13,495 bases of DNA from NCBI GenBank assembly GCA_964548535.1, contig CAZJRQ010000047.1:1-13495 (forward strand), given 5' to 3'. Positions 6,219 through 13,390 of this stretch are shown piece by piece. Source of the DNA: CAZJRQ01 sp964548535 (GTDB lineage Bacteria > Bacillota > Clostridia > Oscillospirales > Ruminococcaceae). Below the pieces are notes generated by a model. The model was not told where the DNA came from, searched no databases, and worked only from the letters and a program-made list of their open reading frames with translations. Positions within the stretch are counted from its first letter, which is position 1; every line of letters begins with the position of its first letter. A program made the translations under genes and the position numbers.

Positions 6219-8615
6219 TTATCCTAAAACAACTGTTATGTCAGTTTGCTCTGTCATTTTACACTCGCACACGAAGTTGCCTTCTATCTTCTCACCGTTT
6301 ACTGTAACAGATTTTACTCCGCTCTGCACATGGTTTGGATTTTGTATATCAATTGACAAATGTTTTCCTCTGAAATTTTTCTCAATCTTAAAGCCGTCCC
6401 ACTCGCTTGGAATTGCTGGGTCTATTACTAATCCCTCTGCATTTGGTCGCATTCCGCAGATTCCCTCTACACAGCCTACCATTACTGTTGAGCCTGTTCC
6501 TGTCAGCCAATGAACATGAGAACGTCCCTCAAACGGTGAACGTGTTGACTCTGTAAACTGTCCATGCACGTATGGCTCTAAAACTCTTACTTCTGCTCTA
6601 TCATTTAGGCTTGCTGGTGATGATTCTACAAAATACTCAAACGCTCTATCACCATGTCCTAGAAGTGATTCTGCCAAAATTGCCCACCCTTGTGTTTGTG
6701 AGAAAATTCCGCCGTTTTCTTTCGTATCAGGATTGAAAATATGCATTAGCGCACCGTCAAAATAGTGATCTACATATGGTGGCTCAAGCAGTTTTACTCC
6801 GTATGGTGTATTCAAAATTTCGTGAACCTTTTCCATTGAAGTTTCTGCCTGCTCACTGCTCGCAAAGCCTGAAATTACGCCCCATGACTGTGGGTTCAGC
6901 CACATATTTGCCTCTAAGTCTTTCTTTGCTCCAACTACGACGCCGTCCTCACGGATACCACGAATAAATCTATCATCGTCCCAACATTTTGACAGCGACT
7001 CGCCAAGTTCGGACTGAACTTTTTCAATATATGAAACATACTCTACATCGTTTTTATCCTCTGCATAGCCTTTGATTATGCTCATTGCATAGTACAGCTG
7101 GAATGCCACAAAAGTTGACTCGCCCTTTGCTCCCATTCTTAGGCAATCGTTCCAATCTGCATGAAGTCCTGCTGGCATTGAATGTGCTCCTAGGCGCTCC
7201 ATTGAGAAACGAATTGCATTCTTCAAATGGTCATAGACTGTATCTTCTCCGCCGTTTGCATAGACGATTTTCTCATCTAAAAACGCTTTATTTCCGCTCT
7301 CGCCGATATACTTAACGATTGTTGGGAACAGCCAAAGTGCGTCATCTGCACGATATGACGGATGTCCTGTTTCTCTTACATAATCTGGGTCATCTGGTAT
7401 GTTTTCATGTCCTGCGTTATGGTCGAATTTAACTAGAGGAAGTCCTCCTCCGTTATCAACCTGAGCTGAAATCATGAATCTAATTTTTTCAGCAGCAAGC
7501 TCTGGATTGATATGGATTATACCTTGAATATCCTGAACTGTATCACGATAACCATAGCCGTTACGAAGTCCGCAATAAATCAGCGAAGCCGCTCTCGACC
7601 AGATAAACGTGATAAAGCACTGGTATGCGTTCCAGACATTAACCATGTTATTGAAGTCTGCAGAAGGTGTTTCAACTTGGAAATTATTAAGCTCGCCATG
7701 CCAATAATCTACAAGCTCTTTAATTTCAGCGTCGCACTTGCCCTTTGTTTTATACTCATCAAGAATTGCATTTGCTTGGGCATTGTTTTTTTGCCCTAGA
7801 ACATAGATAACTTCGACTGTTTCGCCAGGTGCTACCATGATTTCAGACTGCAACGCACCACAGCTATTGCCATTATAATTGCACTTATTATCGCAAAATC
7901 CACGCTCTACTGCAAGCGGATTTGAATAGCTTCTGTATGGCCCGATAAAGCTATCTAAATTACCGTTATAGGCTGTTACGTCGGCACCAACCATGCCGAA
8001 GAAACGTTCCTTATTATTTGAGCCTGTTTCGTCTTTACCGCTATTTTCATTAATATGCTGCAAGATTTTGTTCTTCTCAAACGATGTTCTTGTTATAAAC
8101 AAGGTATACTGCAAATTGACTTGATCCTGCTCATAATTGTCCTCATTTGTAAGCTCTACAAATCCGAAAAGCGAAAGATTTCTATATCTATCAGAATTGT
8201 TAGTAATCTTAGTTCTCCAAACCTCATGAGTTTTATTCAGCGGCACATAATAAGTTACCTCTGAATGAATTTCTGAATAGTCAGCCTTTAAAGTAGTATA
8301 GGCTGTTCCGTGGTGACACTCGGATTTATACTTATCAAGCGGCTTTGCTACTGGCTGCCATGACGCTGACCAATAGTCATTGTAATCGTTATCACGAATG
8401 TAAACATAACGGCCAGGAAGAGCGATATTAGTATTGAAACGATTACGAGCTATTCTGCCATTCGCACCGCTTTTTACGAAGCTATATCCTCCGGCATTAT
8501 TAGAAATGATTGCACCATACTCCGGTGAGCCTAGATAATTACACCAAGGTGCTGGGGTATCTGGTCTTGTGATTACATACTCTTTGTTTTCTAAATCGAA
8601 AAAACCGTACTGCAT
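6219..8615 (-). CDS. Cellobiose phosphorylase (GH94)
   Basis: A 798-residue cytosolic enzyme without a signal peptide. GH94 enzymes of this type split cellobiose with phosphate into glucose 1-phosphate and glucose, saving one ATP. The opening MQYGFFDLENKEYVITRP and TPAPWCNYLG is typical of the family. GYGYRDTVQDIQG lies near 354-366, and GLHADWNDCLRMG holds the general acid at Asp490 (my count), the position known for characterised enzymes. The length fits cellobiose phosphorylase (about 800) rather than cellodextrin phosphorylase (near 1000), although other disaccharide specificities within GH94 cannot be excluded. The frame opens at 8681, but I start at 8615 because AAAGGAGT lies about 10 nt before it and the extra 22 basic residues are unlike the family. 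It is monocistronic, with no sugar transporter or glucosidase beside it. Confidence 0.93.
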   Translation of the reverse strand: MQYGFFDLENKEYVITRPDTPAPWCNYLGSPEYGAIISNNAGGYSFVKSGANGRIARNRFNTNIALPGRYVYIRDNDYNDYWSASWQPVAKPLDKYKSECHHGTAYTTLKADYSEIHSEVTYYVPLNKTHEVWRTKITNNSDRYRNLSLFGFVELTNEDNYEQDQVNLQYTLFITRTSFEKNKILQHINENSGKDETGSNNKERFFGMVGADVTAYNGNLDSFIGPYRSYSNPLAVERGFCDNKCNYNGNSCGALQSEIMVAPGETVEVIYVLGQKNNAQANAILDEYKTKGKCDAEIKELVDYWHGELNNFQVETPSADFNNMVNVWNAYQCFITFIWSRAASLIYCGLRNGYGYRDTVQDIQGIIHINPELAAEKIRFMISAQVDNGGGLPLVKFDHNAGHENIPDDPDYVRETGHPSYRADDALWLFPTIVKYIGESGNKAFLDEKIVYANGGEDTVYDHLKNAIRFSMERLGAHSMPAGLHADWNDCLRMGAKGESTFVAFQLYYAMSIIKGYAEDKNDVEYVSYIEKVQSELGESLSKCWDDDRFIRGIREDGVVVGAKKDLEANMWLNPQSWGVISGFASSEQAETSMEKVHEILNTPYGVKLLEPPYVDHYFDGALMHIFNPDTKENGGIFSQTQGWAILAESLLGHGDRAFEYFVESSPASLNDRAEVRVLEPYVHGQFTESTRSPFEGRSHVHWLTGTGSTVMVGCVEGICGMRPNAEGLVIDPAIPSEWDGFKIEKNFRGKHLSIDIQNPNHVQSGVKSVTVNGEKIEGNFVCECKMTEQTDITVVLG

Positions 8616-8701
8616 AATTTTTCTACTCCTTTTAATTGTTATTTTTATTATTGTTTTTTGAAATTTCCGTCTATTTTTCAAATATCCGCGCAGATACGCA
8701 A

Positions 8702-8717
8702 ATGAAATCGGTTACTT
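8702..8717 (-). promoter_or_regulatory. cre-like / LacI-family operator in the GH94 leader
   Basis: Minus strand AAGTAACCGATTTCAT matches the CcpA cre consensus (WTGNNARCGNWWWCAW) at all but two constrained positions. It has a central CG and GWAAYCGRTTWC-like symmetry. It sits about 14-29 nt downstream of the predicted transcription start, a roadblock position. Carbon-source control is an inference. Confidence 0.5.
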
Positions 8718-8737
8718 AAATTTATCTGTCTAATCAC

Positions 8738-8766
8738 ATTTTAGCACATATTCATAAAAAATGCAA
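8738..8766 (-). promoter_or_regulatory. Promoter of the GH94 gene
   Basis: Minus strand TTGCAT (8761-8766), 17-bp spacer, TAAAAT (8738-8743) preceded by TGC, which makes an extended -10. The predicted start is near 8731, giving a leader of about 116 nt. The repeat array begins only about 22 bp upstream of the -35. Confidence 0.75.
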
Positions 8767-8978
8767 GGGGTTTTGAAAAATTTTGTAGGTGCTAGCGCGC
8801 ACGGCGCAAAGCCCTCGCGGATAGTATACTGGTTATGGTAACGTTATGTTGCTCGGGTTGGAGGTTGTTGTTTTATGTGGGGTGTGACAATCAATGAATT
8901 TTTTGATTTGTGTTAGTTAGATAGTTACCACGCGGATTTAACCCTAAAATATCATCTAAGTAATAACGTGATATGGGT

Positions 8979-8996
8979 CCAGGGGTACGCCCCTGG
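8979..8996. repeat. Repeat-unit hairpin, copy 1
   Basis: CCAGGGG-TACG-CCCCTGG, a perfect 7-bp stem with a 4-nt loop. The same sequence recurs at 9206-9223 and 9415-9432, where it directly abuts the N gap. No T-run follows, so it is not a standard terminator. Confidence 0.75.
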
Positions 8997-9432
8997 GTCC
9001 TGGCGCGGACGGCGGTGCTAGCGCGCACGGCGCAAAGCCCTCGCGGATAGTTTACTGGTTATGGTAACGTTATGTTGCTCGGGTTGGAGGTTGTGGTTTT
9101 ATGCGGGGTGTGGCAATCAATGATTTTTTTGATTTGTGTTAGTCAAATAGTTACCACGCGGATTTAACCCTAAAATATCATTTAAGTAATAACGTGATAT
9201 GGGGTCCAGGGGTACGCCCCTGGGTCCTGGCGCGGACGGCGCAAAGCCCTCGCGGATAGTTTATTGGTTATGGTGACTTTGTGTTGCTCGGGTTGGAGGT
9301 TGTTGTTTTATGCGGGGTTTGGCAATCAATGAATTTTTTGATTTGTGTTAGTCAAATAGTTACCACGCGGATTTAAACCTAAAATATCATTTAAGTAATA
9401 ACGTGATATGGGGTCCAGGGGTACGCCCCTGG

Positions 9433-9532
9433 NNNNNNNNNNNNNNNNNNNNNNNNNNNNNNNNNNNNNNNNNNNNNNNNNNNNNNNNNNNNNNNNNNNN
9501 NNNNNNNNNNNNNNNNNNNNNNNNNNNNNNNN
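9433..9532. other. Assembly gap of 100 N
   Basis: Exactly 100 unknown bases inside the tandem array, which is the usual placeholder for a gap of unknown length. The left edge falls right at the end of the copy-3 hairpin. More repeat copies may be hidden here. Confidence 0.97.
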
Positions 9533-9611
9533 TTTTGATTTGTGTTAGTCAAATAGTTACCACGCGGATTTAAACCTAAAATATCATCTAAGTAATAACG
9601 TGATATGGGGT

Positions 9612-9629
9612 GCAGGGGCACGTCCCTGC
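9612..9629. repeat. Variant hairpin ending the array
   Basis: GCAGGGG-CACG-TCCCTGC. Compared with the other copies the outermost pair has changed from C-G to G-C on both sides, and the innermost G-C has become a G-T wobble, so the stem is kept. Repeat similarity stops here, 74 bp before the VTC gene. Confidence 0.7.
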
Positions 9630-9703
9630 TAAGGTAAAATTTAAGTAAAGGGATTATACTTGGTTTATACAATAAAAATATATCTAATGAAAGGTGATAA
9701 TTT

Positions 9704-10435
9704 ATGAGCTGTTATCAGGAGGTTTTCAAGAGAATAGAGAAAAAATATCTTCTTGATGAAAACAAATATGAACAACTTCTTAGTCGTATCAATAGTAAAA
9801 TTGTTTCAGATAAATATGGAGAGTGCACTATCTGCAATGTATATTTTGATACACCTAACCACTTTTTAATCCGTAATTCTATCGAAAAACCTAACTATAA
9901 AGAAAAACTGCGTGTTAGAAGCTATGGTGTGCCTAACTCTTGTGATACTGTTTTTGTCGAGCTGAAAAAGAAATATAATGGCGTTGTTTACAAACGTCGT
10001 GTTGATATGTCGCTTGAACAGGCTAAAAAATTTACAGATTTTAAGATTGGTCCTAAGAAAAATCCGCAAATTGAAAAAGAACTCGCTTGGGTTATGAATT
10101 ACTATAAAGATATTCAGCCAGCTTTGTTTTTGTCTTATGATAGACTTGCTTTTAACGCTAAGGACGATTCGAGTTTGCGTATAACTTTTGATTCAAATGT
10201 CATTTATCGTGATAAGGCTTTGGAGCTTGACAAGGGCGTTTGGGGGACTAAATTTTTTGATAATAACGAACGCATTATGGAGATAAAAACTCACTCAGCT
10301 CTTCCTATTTGGCTATGCGAAATTTTGAGTGATTTGGAGATTTATCCTACCTCATTTTCAAAATACGGGACTGCTTACTCACAAATTTTAAAACAAGAAA
10401 ACTCAAAGAAAGAGAAGGTAATAGGCTGTGCTTAA
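9704..10435 (+). CDS. VTC-domain protein (polyphosphate polymerase family)
   Basis: This 243-residue soluble protein is made of one VTC domain, the tunnel-fold catalytic domain that in yeast Vtc4 makes polyphosphate from ATP. The basic and acidic tunnel residues are present in order: RIEKKYLL (Arg10, Lys13, Lys14), YKEKLRVRSYG (Lys66, Lys68, Arg70, Arg72), VFVELKKK with Glu86, VYKRRV, RITFD (Arg159), IMEIK (Glu193, Lys195) and FSKYG (Lys220). Actual polymerase activity in bacterial members is inferred rather than shown here. The ATG follows GAAAGGTG at about 7 nt. The gene overlaps the DUF4956 gene by 8 bp, so the two are translationally coupled. No clear -35/-10 could be fixed in the 74 bp between the repeat array and the gene. 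Confidence 0.88.
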   Translation: MSCYQEVFKRIEKKYLLDENKYEQLLSRINSKIVSDKYGECTICNVYFDTPNHFLIRNSIEKPNYKEKLRVRSYGVPNSCDTVFVELKKKYNGVVYKRRVDMSLEQAKKFTDFKIGPKKNPQIEKELAWVMNYYKDIQPALFLSYDRLAFNAKDDSSLRITFDSNVIYRDKALELDKGVWGTKFFDNNERIMEIKTHSALPIWLCEILSDLEIYPTSFSKYGTAYSQILKQENSKKEKVIGCA

Positions 10436-11102
10436 TTTAATTTCAACAATCAACACTTCAACAGTTACAACGGGAGATTATGTTTTATACACTCTAATCT
10501 CACTTGTTTTAGGAGCGATTATTGCTGTCGCTTTTCGTTACAAAAGCAAGTCTACTAAGGGTTTTACTATAACTCTTGCACTGATTCCTGCTATCGTTCA
10601 AGTAGTAATTATGCTTGTCAACGGAAATTTAGGAACTGGAATTGCAGTTATGGGTGCTTTTAGTCTTATAAAATTTCGTTCTATTGCCGGAAACGCTAAG
10701 GATATTTGCGGAATTTTTCTTGCTATGGCTGTCGGTCTTGCAATGGGAACACAGTACGTTTTGATTGCTTTATTGCTGACTGTTATTATTTGTCTTGCAA
10801 ACCTGATTTATTCAAGTCTGCCTTTCGGTGATGAAAAATTCGAGAAAAAACTCATTGTTACTATTCCTGAATCGCTTGACTACACTGAGATTTTTGATGA
10901 TTTATTTGACAAATATACCGAGAGTTCTGAGCTTGCACTTGTAAAAACTACAAATTTAGGCAGTATGTACAAGCTTACTTACAATATAATTTTGAAAGAC
11001 AAATCGTTTGAAAAGGCTTTGATTGATGACATGAGATGTCGCAACGGAAACCTTGAAATATCTTGCGGAAGAGTTGTTTCTAACACTTTTGACCAGCTTT
11101 AA
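10428..11102 (+). CDS. DUF4956 membrane protein, partner of the VTC protein
   Basis: A protein of 224 residues with four hydrophobic segments (about 18-37, 47-65, 70-83 and 92-127, the last probably two helices), the conserved GNLGTGIAVMGAFSLIKFRS loop typical of DUF4956, and a soluble C-terminal domain of about 90 residues. The start is GTG at 10428, set by AGAGAAGG 9 nt upstream, and overlaps the VTC stop codon. In many Bacillota this family is found next to VTC genes, often with a CotH kinase-like gene, so it may anchor the VTC enzyme or act as a channel for its product. That role is inference. No CotH gene is present here, and a strong terminator follows within about 35 bp. Confidence 0.88.
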   Translation: MLNLISTINTSTVTTGDYVLYTLISLVLGAIIAVAFRYKSKSTKGFTITLALIPAIVQVVIMLVNGNLGTGIAVMGAFSLIKFRSIAGNAKDICGIFLAMAVGLAMGTQYVLIALLLTVIICLANLIYSSLPFGDEKFEKKLIVTIPESLDYTEIFDDLFDKYTESSELALVKTTNLGSMYKLTYNIILKDKSFEKALIDDMRCRNGNLEISCGRVVSNTFDQL

Positions 11103-11132
11103 AATTTTATATTAGCCGTCTTCATAACATAC

Positions 11133-11161
11133 TATACAAGACCTCCTAAATATGATATAAT
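11133..11161 (+). promoter_or_regulatory. Promoter of the GNAT gene, embedded in a terminator hairpin
   Basis: TATACA (11133-11138), 17-bp spacer, TATAAT (11156-11161) with TGA in front, making an extended -10. The predicted start near 11168 falls in the hairpin loop, so the transcript carries only the right arm of the hairpin. Confidence 0.65.
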
Positions 11162-11190
11162 TTAAAAGATATCATGTTTTGGAGGTTTTT
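11138..11190 (+). terminator. Terminator hairpin that also contains the GNAT ribosome binding site
   Basis: Bases 11138-11158 pair with 11169-11189 in a 21-position stem with one T-T mismatch and two G-T wobbles around a 10-nt loop, ending in TTTTT. It closes the VTC-DUF4956 operon. The right arm contains GGAGG (11181-11185), the ribosome binding site of the next gene, paired with CCTCC (11142-11146). Confidence 0.8.
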
Positions 11191-11193
11191 TAT

Positions 11194-11658
11194 ATGAAAA
11201 TTCGCAGATACAAATCATCTGACTGTGCGGAGATTGCACAGATGTTTTATGATACTATTCATTCTGTAAACGCTAAAGATTACTCGCAAAAACAGCTTGA
11301 TGTTTGGGCGGACGGTAATGTTGATTTGACTGCTTGGAACAAATCTTTTTTGGCTCACTACACTTTGGTTGCTGAAGTTGACGGCGTAATTGCCGGCTTT
11401 GGCGATATTGACCGCGATTATCTTGACAGGCTTTATGTTCACAAGGATTATCAGGGAATTGGAATTGCGACTGCTCTTGTAACTGGACTTGAGGAGTATT
11501 CTATTAGCATGGGTTACAGCAATTTTTCTGTTCACGCATCGATTACTGCTAAGCCGTTTTTTGAAAAAATGAGGTATGTTGTGATTAATGAACAGCAGGT
11601 GGAACGCGGTGGGGTTTTGCTCACTAATTTTGTTATGGCTAAGAACTTGGGAGAATGA
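11194..11658 (+). CDS. GNAT family N-acetyltransferase
   Basis: A 154-residue single-domain acetyltransferase. MKIRRYKSSDCAEIAQMFY is the usual first strand and helix; VAEVDGVIAGFGDI (about 59-72) is the central hairpin; LDRLYVHKDYQGIGIATAL (about 77-95) is motif A, with the acetyl-CoA pyrophosphate loop at Gln87-Ala92; and AKPFFEKMRYV (about 119-129) is motif B. It resembles the YafP-type branch, but the acceptor is unknown. The frame could open at a TTG at 11179; I use the ATG at 11194 because GGAGG (11181-11185) lies 8 nt before it and overlaps that TTG. It is monocistronic, with a promoter inside the preceding terminator. Confidence 0.9.
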   Translation: MKIRRYKSSDCAEIAQMFYDTIHSVNAKDYSQKQLDVWADGNVDLTAWNKSFLAHYTLVAEVDGVIAGFGDIDRDYLDRLYVHKDYQGIGIATALVTGLEEYSISMGYSNFSVHASITAKPFFEKMRYVVINEQQVERGGVLLTNFVMAKNLGE

Positions 11659-11736
11659 TTAATTTCTGTTTTTTGTTTTGAATAATAATCGGTATACTTA
11701 ATTTGTCTAAAAGTTAGTCTGGATAACTGATAATTT

Positions 11737-11750
11737 GAATTTGCAAATTC
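11737..11750. promoter_or_regulatory. 14-bp perfect palindrome
   Basis: GAATTTG-CAAATTC is a perfect palindrome about 70 bp upstream of the hydrolase -10 element. It could bind a dimeric regulator. It is AT-rich, so chance is possible. Confidence 0.35.
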
Positions 11751-11767
11751 GGCTTAAAAAACACTTT

Positions 11768-11784
11768 AAAAACAGCTTGTTTTT
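11768..11784 (+). terminator. Weak terminator-like hairpin after the GNAT gene
   Basis: AAAAACA-GCT-TGTTTTT: a 7-bp AT-rich stem with a 3-nt loop, ending in a T-run. It is the only hairpin with a T-run between the GNAT stop and the hydrolase promoter, so it may end that transcript, but the stem is weak. Confidence 0.35.
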
Positions 11785-11819
11785 GCATAAAAATTCACTT
11801 TATGTCATACAATTGCATA

Positions 11820-11828
11820 TGATATAAT
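11820..11828 (+). promoter_or_regulatory. Extended -10 promoter of the alpha/beta hydrolase
   Basis: TGATATAAT is a full extended -10; no good -35 is seen at 17 bp. The 11-bp core TATGATATAAT (11818-11828) is identical to that of the GNAT promoter (11151-11161). The ribosome binding site GGAGG follows at 11839-11843, with the ATG 7 nt after it. Confidence 0.6.
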
Positions 11829-11850
11829 CAACATAATTGGAGGTATATTT

Positions 11851-12660
11851 ATGCAATACATTAAATCAAACGGCGGCGTGAAAATTGCTGTTCATGACTT
11901 TAACTCGCGAGGGAGAAAGACTATATTTCTTATTCATGGCTGGCCTTTATCACACAAAATTTTTGAATATCAAATTAATCTGCTGACTGGCTGCGGTTAC
12001 AGGGTAGTTGCGGTTGATCTTCGTGGATTTGGTCAATCTGACGTAACTGCTTGCGGATACTCATACAATCAAATGTCCGCTGATATCTATCAGGTTGTTA
12101 GACAGCTTGGTCTTAATCATTTTATTATGGTCGGGTTTTCTATGGGCGGTGCTATTGCTTTGCGATACATGAATAACTATCACGGATTTGGCGTTAGAAA
12201 GCTTATTTTGCTTGCCGCTGCTGCTCCTTGTTTTACACAGCGACCTGATTTTCCTTACGGAGTGCCTATGCAAGATGCTGAAAATTTAATCACGCTTGCT
12301 CAGACTGACCGACCTCAGCTATGTGTTAATTTCAGTAAACAGCTTTTTGCAAGTCCTCATTCGGCGGCTGTTATTGACTGGTTTAAGCAAATAGCTTTAT
12401 CAGCATCAGGAATTGGTACTATTAAGTCGGCAATTTCTTTACGTGATGAAGACGGACGGTGCGATCTTAAGAGCATTCATGTTCCGACTTATATTATTCA
12501 CGGTGACAAGGATATTATCGTGCCGAAGAATTTGGCTGTATATCAGCACGAACATATTAAAAATTCTAAGCTTTACAATCTATCAAACAGCGGGCATGGC
12601 ATTACTTATGATGAACTAGATAAATTTAATGAAATTTTTCTTGATGTTATTAACGAATAA
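11851..12660 (+). CDS. Alpha/beta hydrolase
   Basis: A 269-residue cytosolic single-domain alpha/beta hydrolase. IFLIHGWPLS (about 25-34) gives the oxyanion hole; VVAVDLRGFGQSD lies at 52-64; the nucleophile elbow GFSMGG has Ser97; HGDKDIIVP (217-225) supplies the acid, most likely Asp221; and SNSGHG has His249. The HGWP and DLRGFGQSD features are those of the non-heme haloperoxidase/arylesterase-like branch. Those names usually mean an esterase or perhydrolase of unknown natural substrate. The ATG at 11851 follows GGAGG at 7 nt. It has its own promoter and a strong terminator, and the neighbours give no hint of its substrate. Confidence 0.9.
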   Translation: MQYIKSNGGVKIAVHDFNSRGRKTIFLIHGWPLSHKIFEYQINLLTGCGYRVVAVDLRGFGQSDVTACGYSYNQMSADIYQVVRQLGLNHFIMVGFSMGGAIALRYMNNYHGFGVRKLILLAAAAPCFTQRPDFPYGVPMQDAENLITLAQTDRPQLCVNFSKQLFASPHSAAVIDWFKQIALSASGIGTIKSAISLRDEDGRCDLKSIHVPTYIIHGDKDIIVPKNLAVYQHEHIKNSKLYNLSNSGHGITYDELDKFNEIFLDVINE

Positions 12661-12667
12661 AATAATT

Positions 12668-12700
12668 AAACCGACTTTGGAACTGTACCAAAGTCGGTTT
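12668..12700. terminator. Bidirectional terminator between convergent genes
   Basis: AAACCGACTTTGG (12668-12680) pairs perfectly with CCAAAGTCGGTTT (12688-12700) around a 7-nt loop. T-runs form on either strand. It serves the hydrolase and the convergent zinc-ribbon gene. Confidence 0.9.
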
Positions 12701-12720
12701 TGTTATATCTAATATAATGT

Positions 12721-13386
12721 TTATATGTGAAATTTTCTCGATGCTTCCTGCCTAAAGCTTCGCCAGCCGAACAGCAAAAGGCCTGCTAATGTAATTACTG
12801 AAAACGCTATACAGATTTCTGACGCATAGTCGTTTGACACCATGTCGGTGAGCATGAAAATAATCGGCACGATTCCCAAAATTGAATTGAAAACCAGATA
12901 GACTATATAGTCGCTTGGCGGATATTTTAGCACTGACGCAAGCACGAACATTGATATGAAAACCGCCACACATACCGACGGATAGACGTAGGTGAGCGAC
13001 CATTTTTGCCAGCCTGTTAGAATGTCCCAAAAAATTGCAATGGGGATTACTATCAGCTCTTCTCTTGCGATACATTTTAGCACGTTCCTTCTTTTACGAA
13101 CAGTTACCATTGCCGTAACCCACGCACAAATTGCTCCAGCCACCACGAACCAGCACCACATAACTTCTGTACTTGTTATATAGTTAATCATCACGCTTAG
13201 GACACTTATCACAATCGCGGCAAAGCTGATTGTTTTGACTAGAATTGGATTGGGTTTTGGCGGAGGTATGATTTTCGGAAAAACCTCGGTATTTATCTCA
13301 GAAACACCGCTCAAATCGCCTTGACACAATGGGCAATGACGCTTTTGTCCGGCAACATCGACCTTACAATTGTTACATCTAAGCAT
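12721..13386 (-). CDS. Zinc-ribbon membrane protein (DUF6320-like)
   Basis: A 221-residue protein that opens with a four-cysteine zinc ribbon (Cys4, Cys7, Cys18 and Cys21 in MLRCNNC and HCPLC). A proline-rich linker follows (about 36-47, PKIIPPPKPNP), then six hydrophobic segments between about 49 and 207, and a short basic tail (RSFRQEASRK). The layout matches the DUF6320 group of Bacillota membrane proteins, whose role is unknown. The zinc ribbon would lie in the cytoplasm and could bind a partner; this is inference. The start has AAGGAGT 8 nt upstream. Its leader is a 50-bp tandem repeat that includes this ribosome binding site, and no promoter is recognisable before the window ends. Confidence 0.8.
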   Translation of the reverse strand: MLRCNNCKVDVAGQKRHCPLCQGDLSGVSEINTEVFPKIIPPPKPNPILVKTISFAAIVISVLSVMINYITSTEVMWCWFVVAGAICAWVTAMVTVRKRRNVLKCIAREELIVIPIAIFWDILTGWQKWSLTYVYPSVCVAVFISMFVLASVLKYPPSDYIVYLVFNSILGIVPIIFMLTDMVSNDYASEICIAFSVITLAGLLLFGWRSFRQEASRKFHI

Positions 13387-13390
13387 TATA

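Larger units (their letters stand above)
8788..9629. repeat. Tandem array of ~226-bp repeat units, broken by an N gap
   Basis: The gene-free stretch from 8744 to 9703 is mostly this array. Copy 1 is 8788-9013 (226 bp). Copy 2 is 9014-9240 (227 bp; one extra G). Copy 3 is 9241-9432 and runs into the gap; it lacks the first 18 bp, apparently lost between two CGGC direct repeats. The last copy is partial, 9533-9629. Units share GCAAAGCCCTCGCGGATAG near the start, GTTACCACGCGGATTTAA in the middle and a GC hairpin near the end, and differ by scattered substitutions. GC content is visibly above that of the flanks. There is no convincing ORF, no transposase and no spacer structure, so it is neither an intact mobile element nor a CRISPR. 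The true copy number is unknown because of the gap. Confidence 0.9.

Noticed and set aside
8616..8681. N-terminal extension of the GH94 enzyme
   Set aside because: The 22 extra residues are lysine/arginine-rich and unlike the family, whereas AAAGGAGT sits correctly before the ATG at 8615.
6219..8681. Several plus-strand ORFs inside the GH94 gene
   Set aside because: They are antisense shadows without ribosome binding sites or recognisable domains.
8788..9629. CRISPR array
   Set aside because: The repeating unit is about 226 bp in direct tandem with no unique spacers and no cas gene nearby.
9391..9672. 93-residue minus-strand ORF across the N gap
   Set aside because: It runs through repeat sequence and 100 N, has no ribosome binding site, and about a third of it is unknown residues.
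11179..11193. TTG start for the GNAT gene
   Set aside because: It overlaps the GGAGG ribosome binding site; the ATG at 11194 has ideal spacing.
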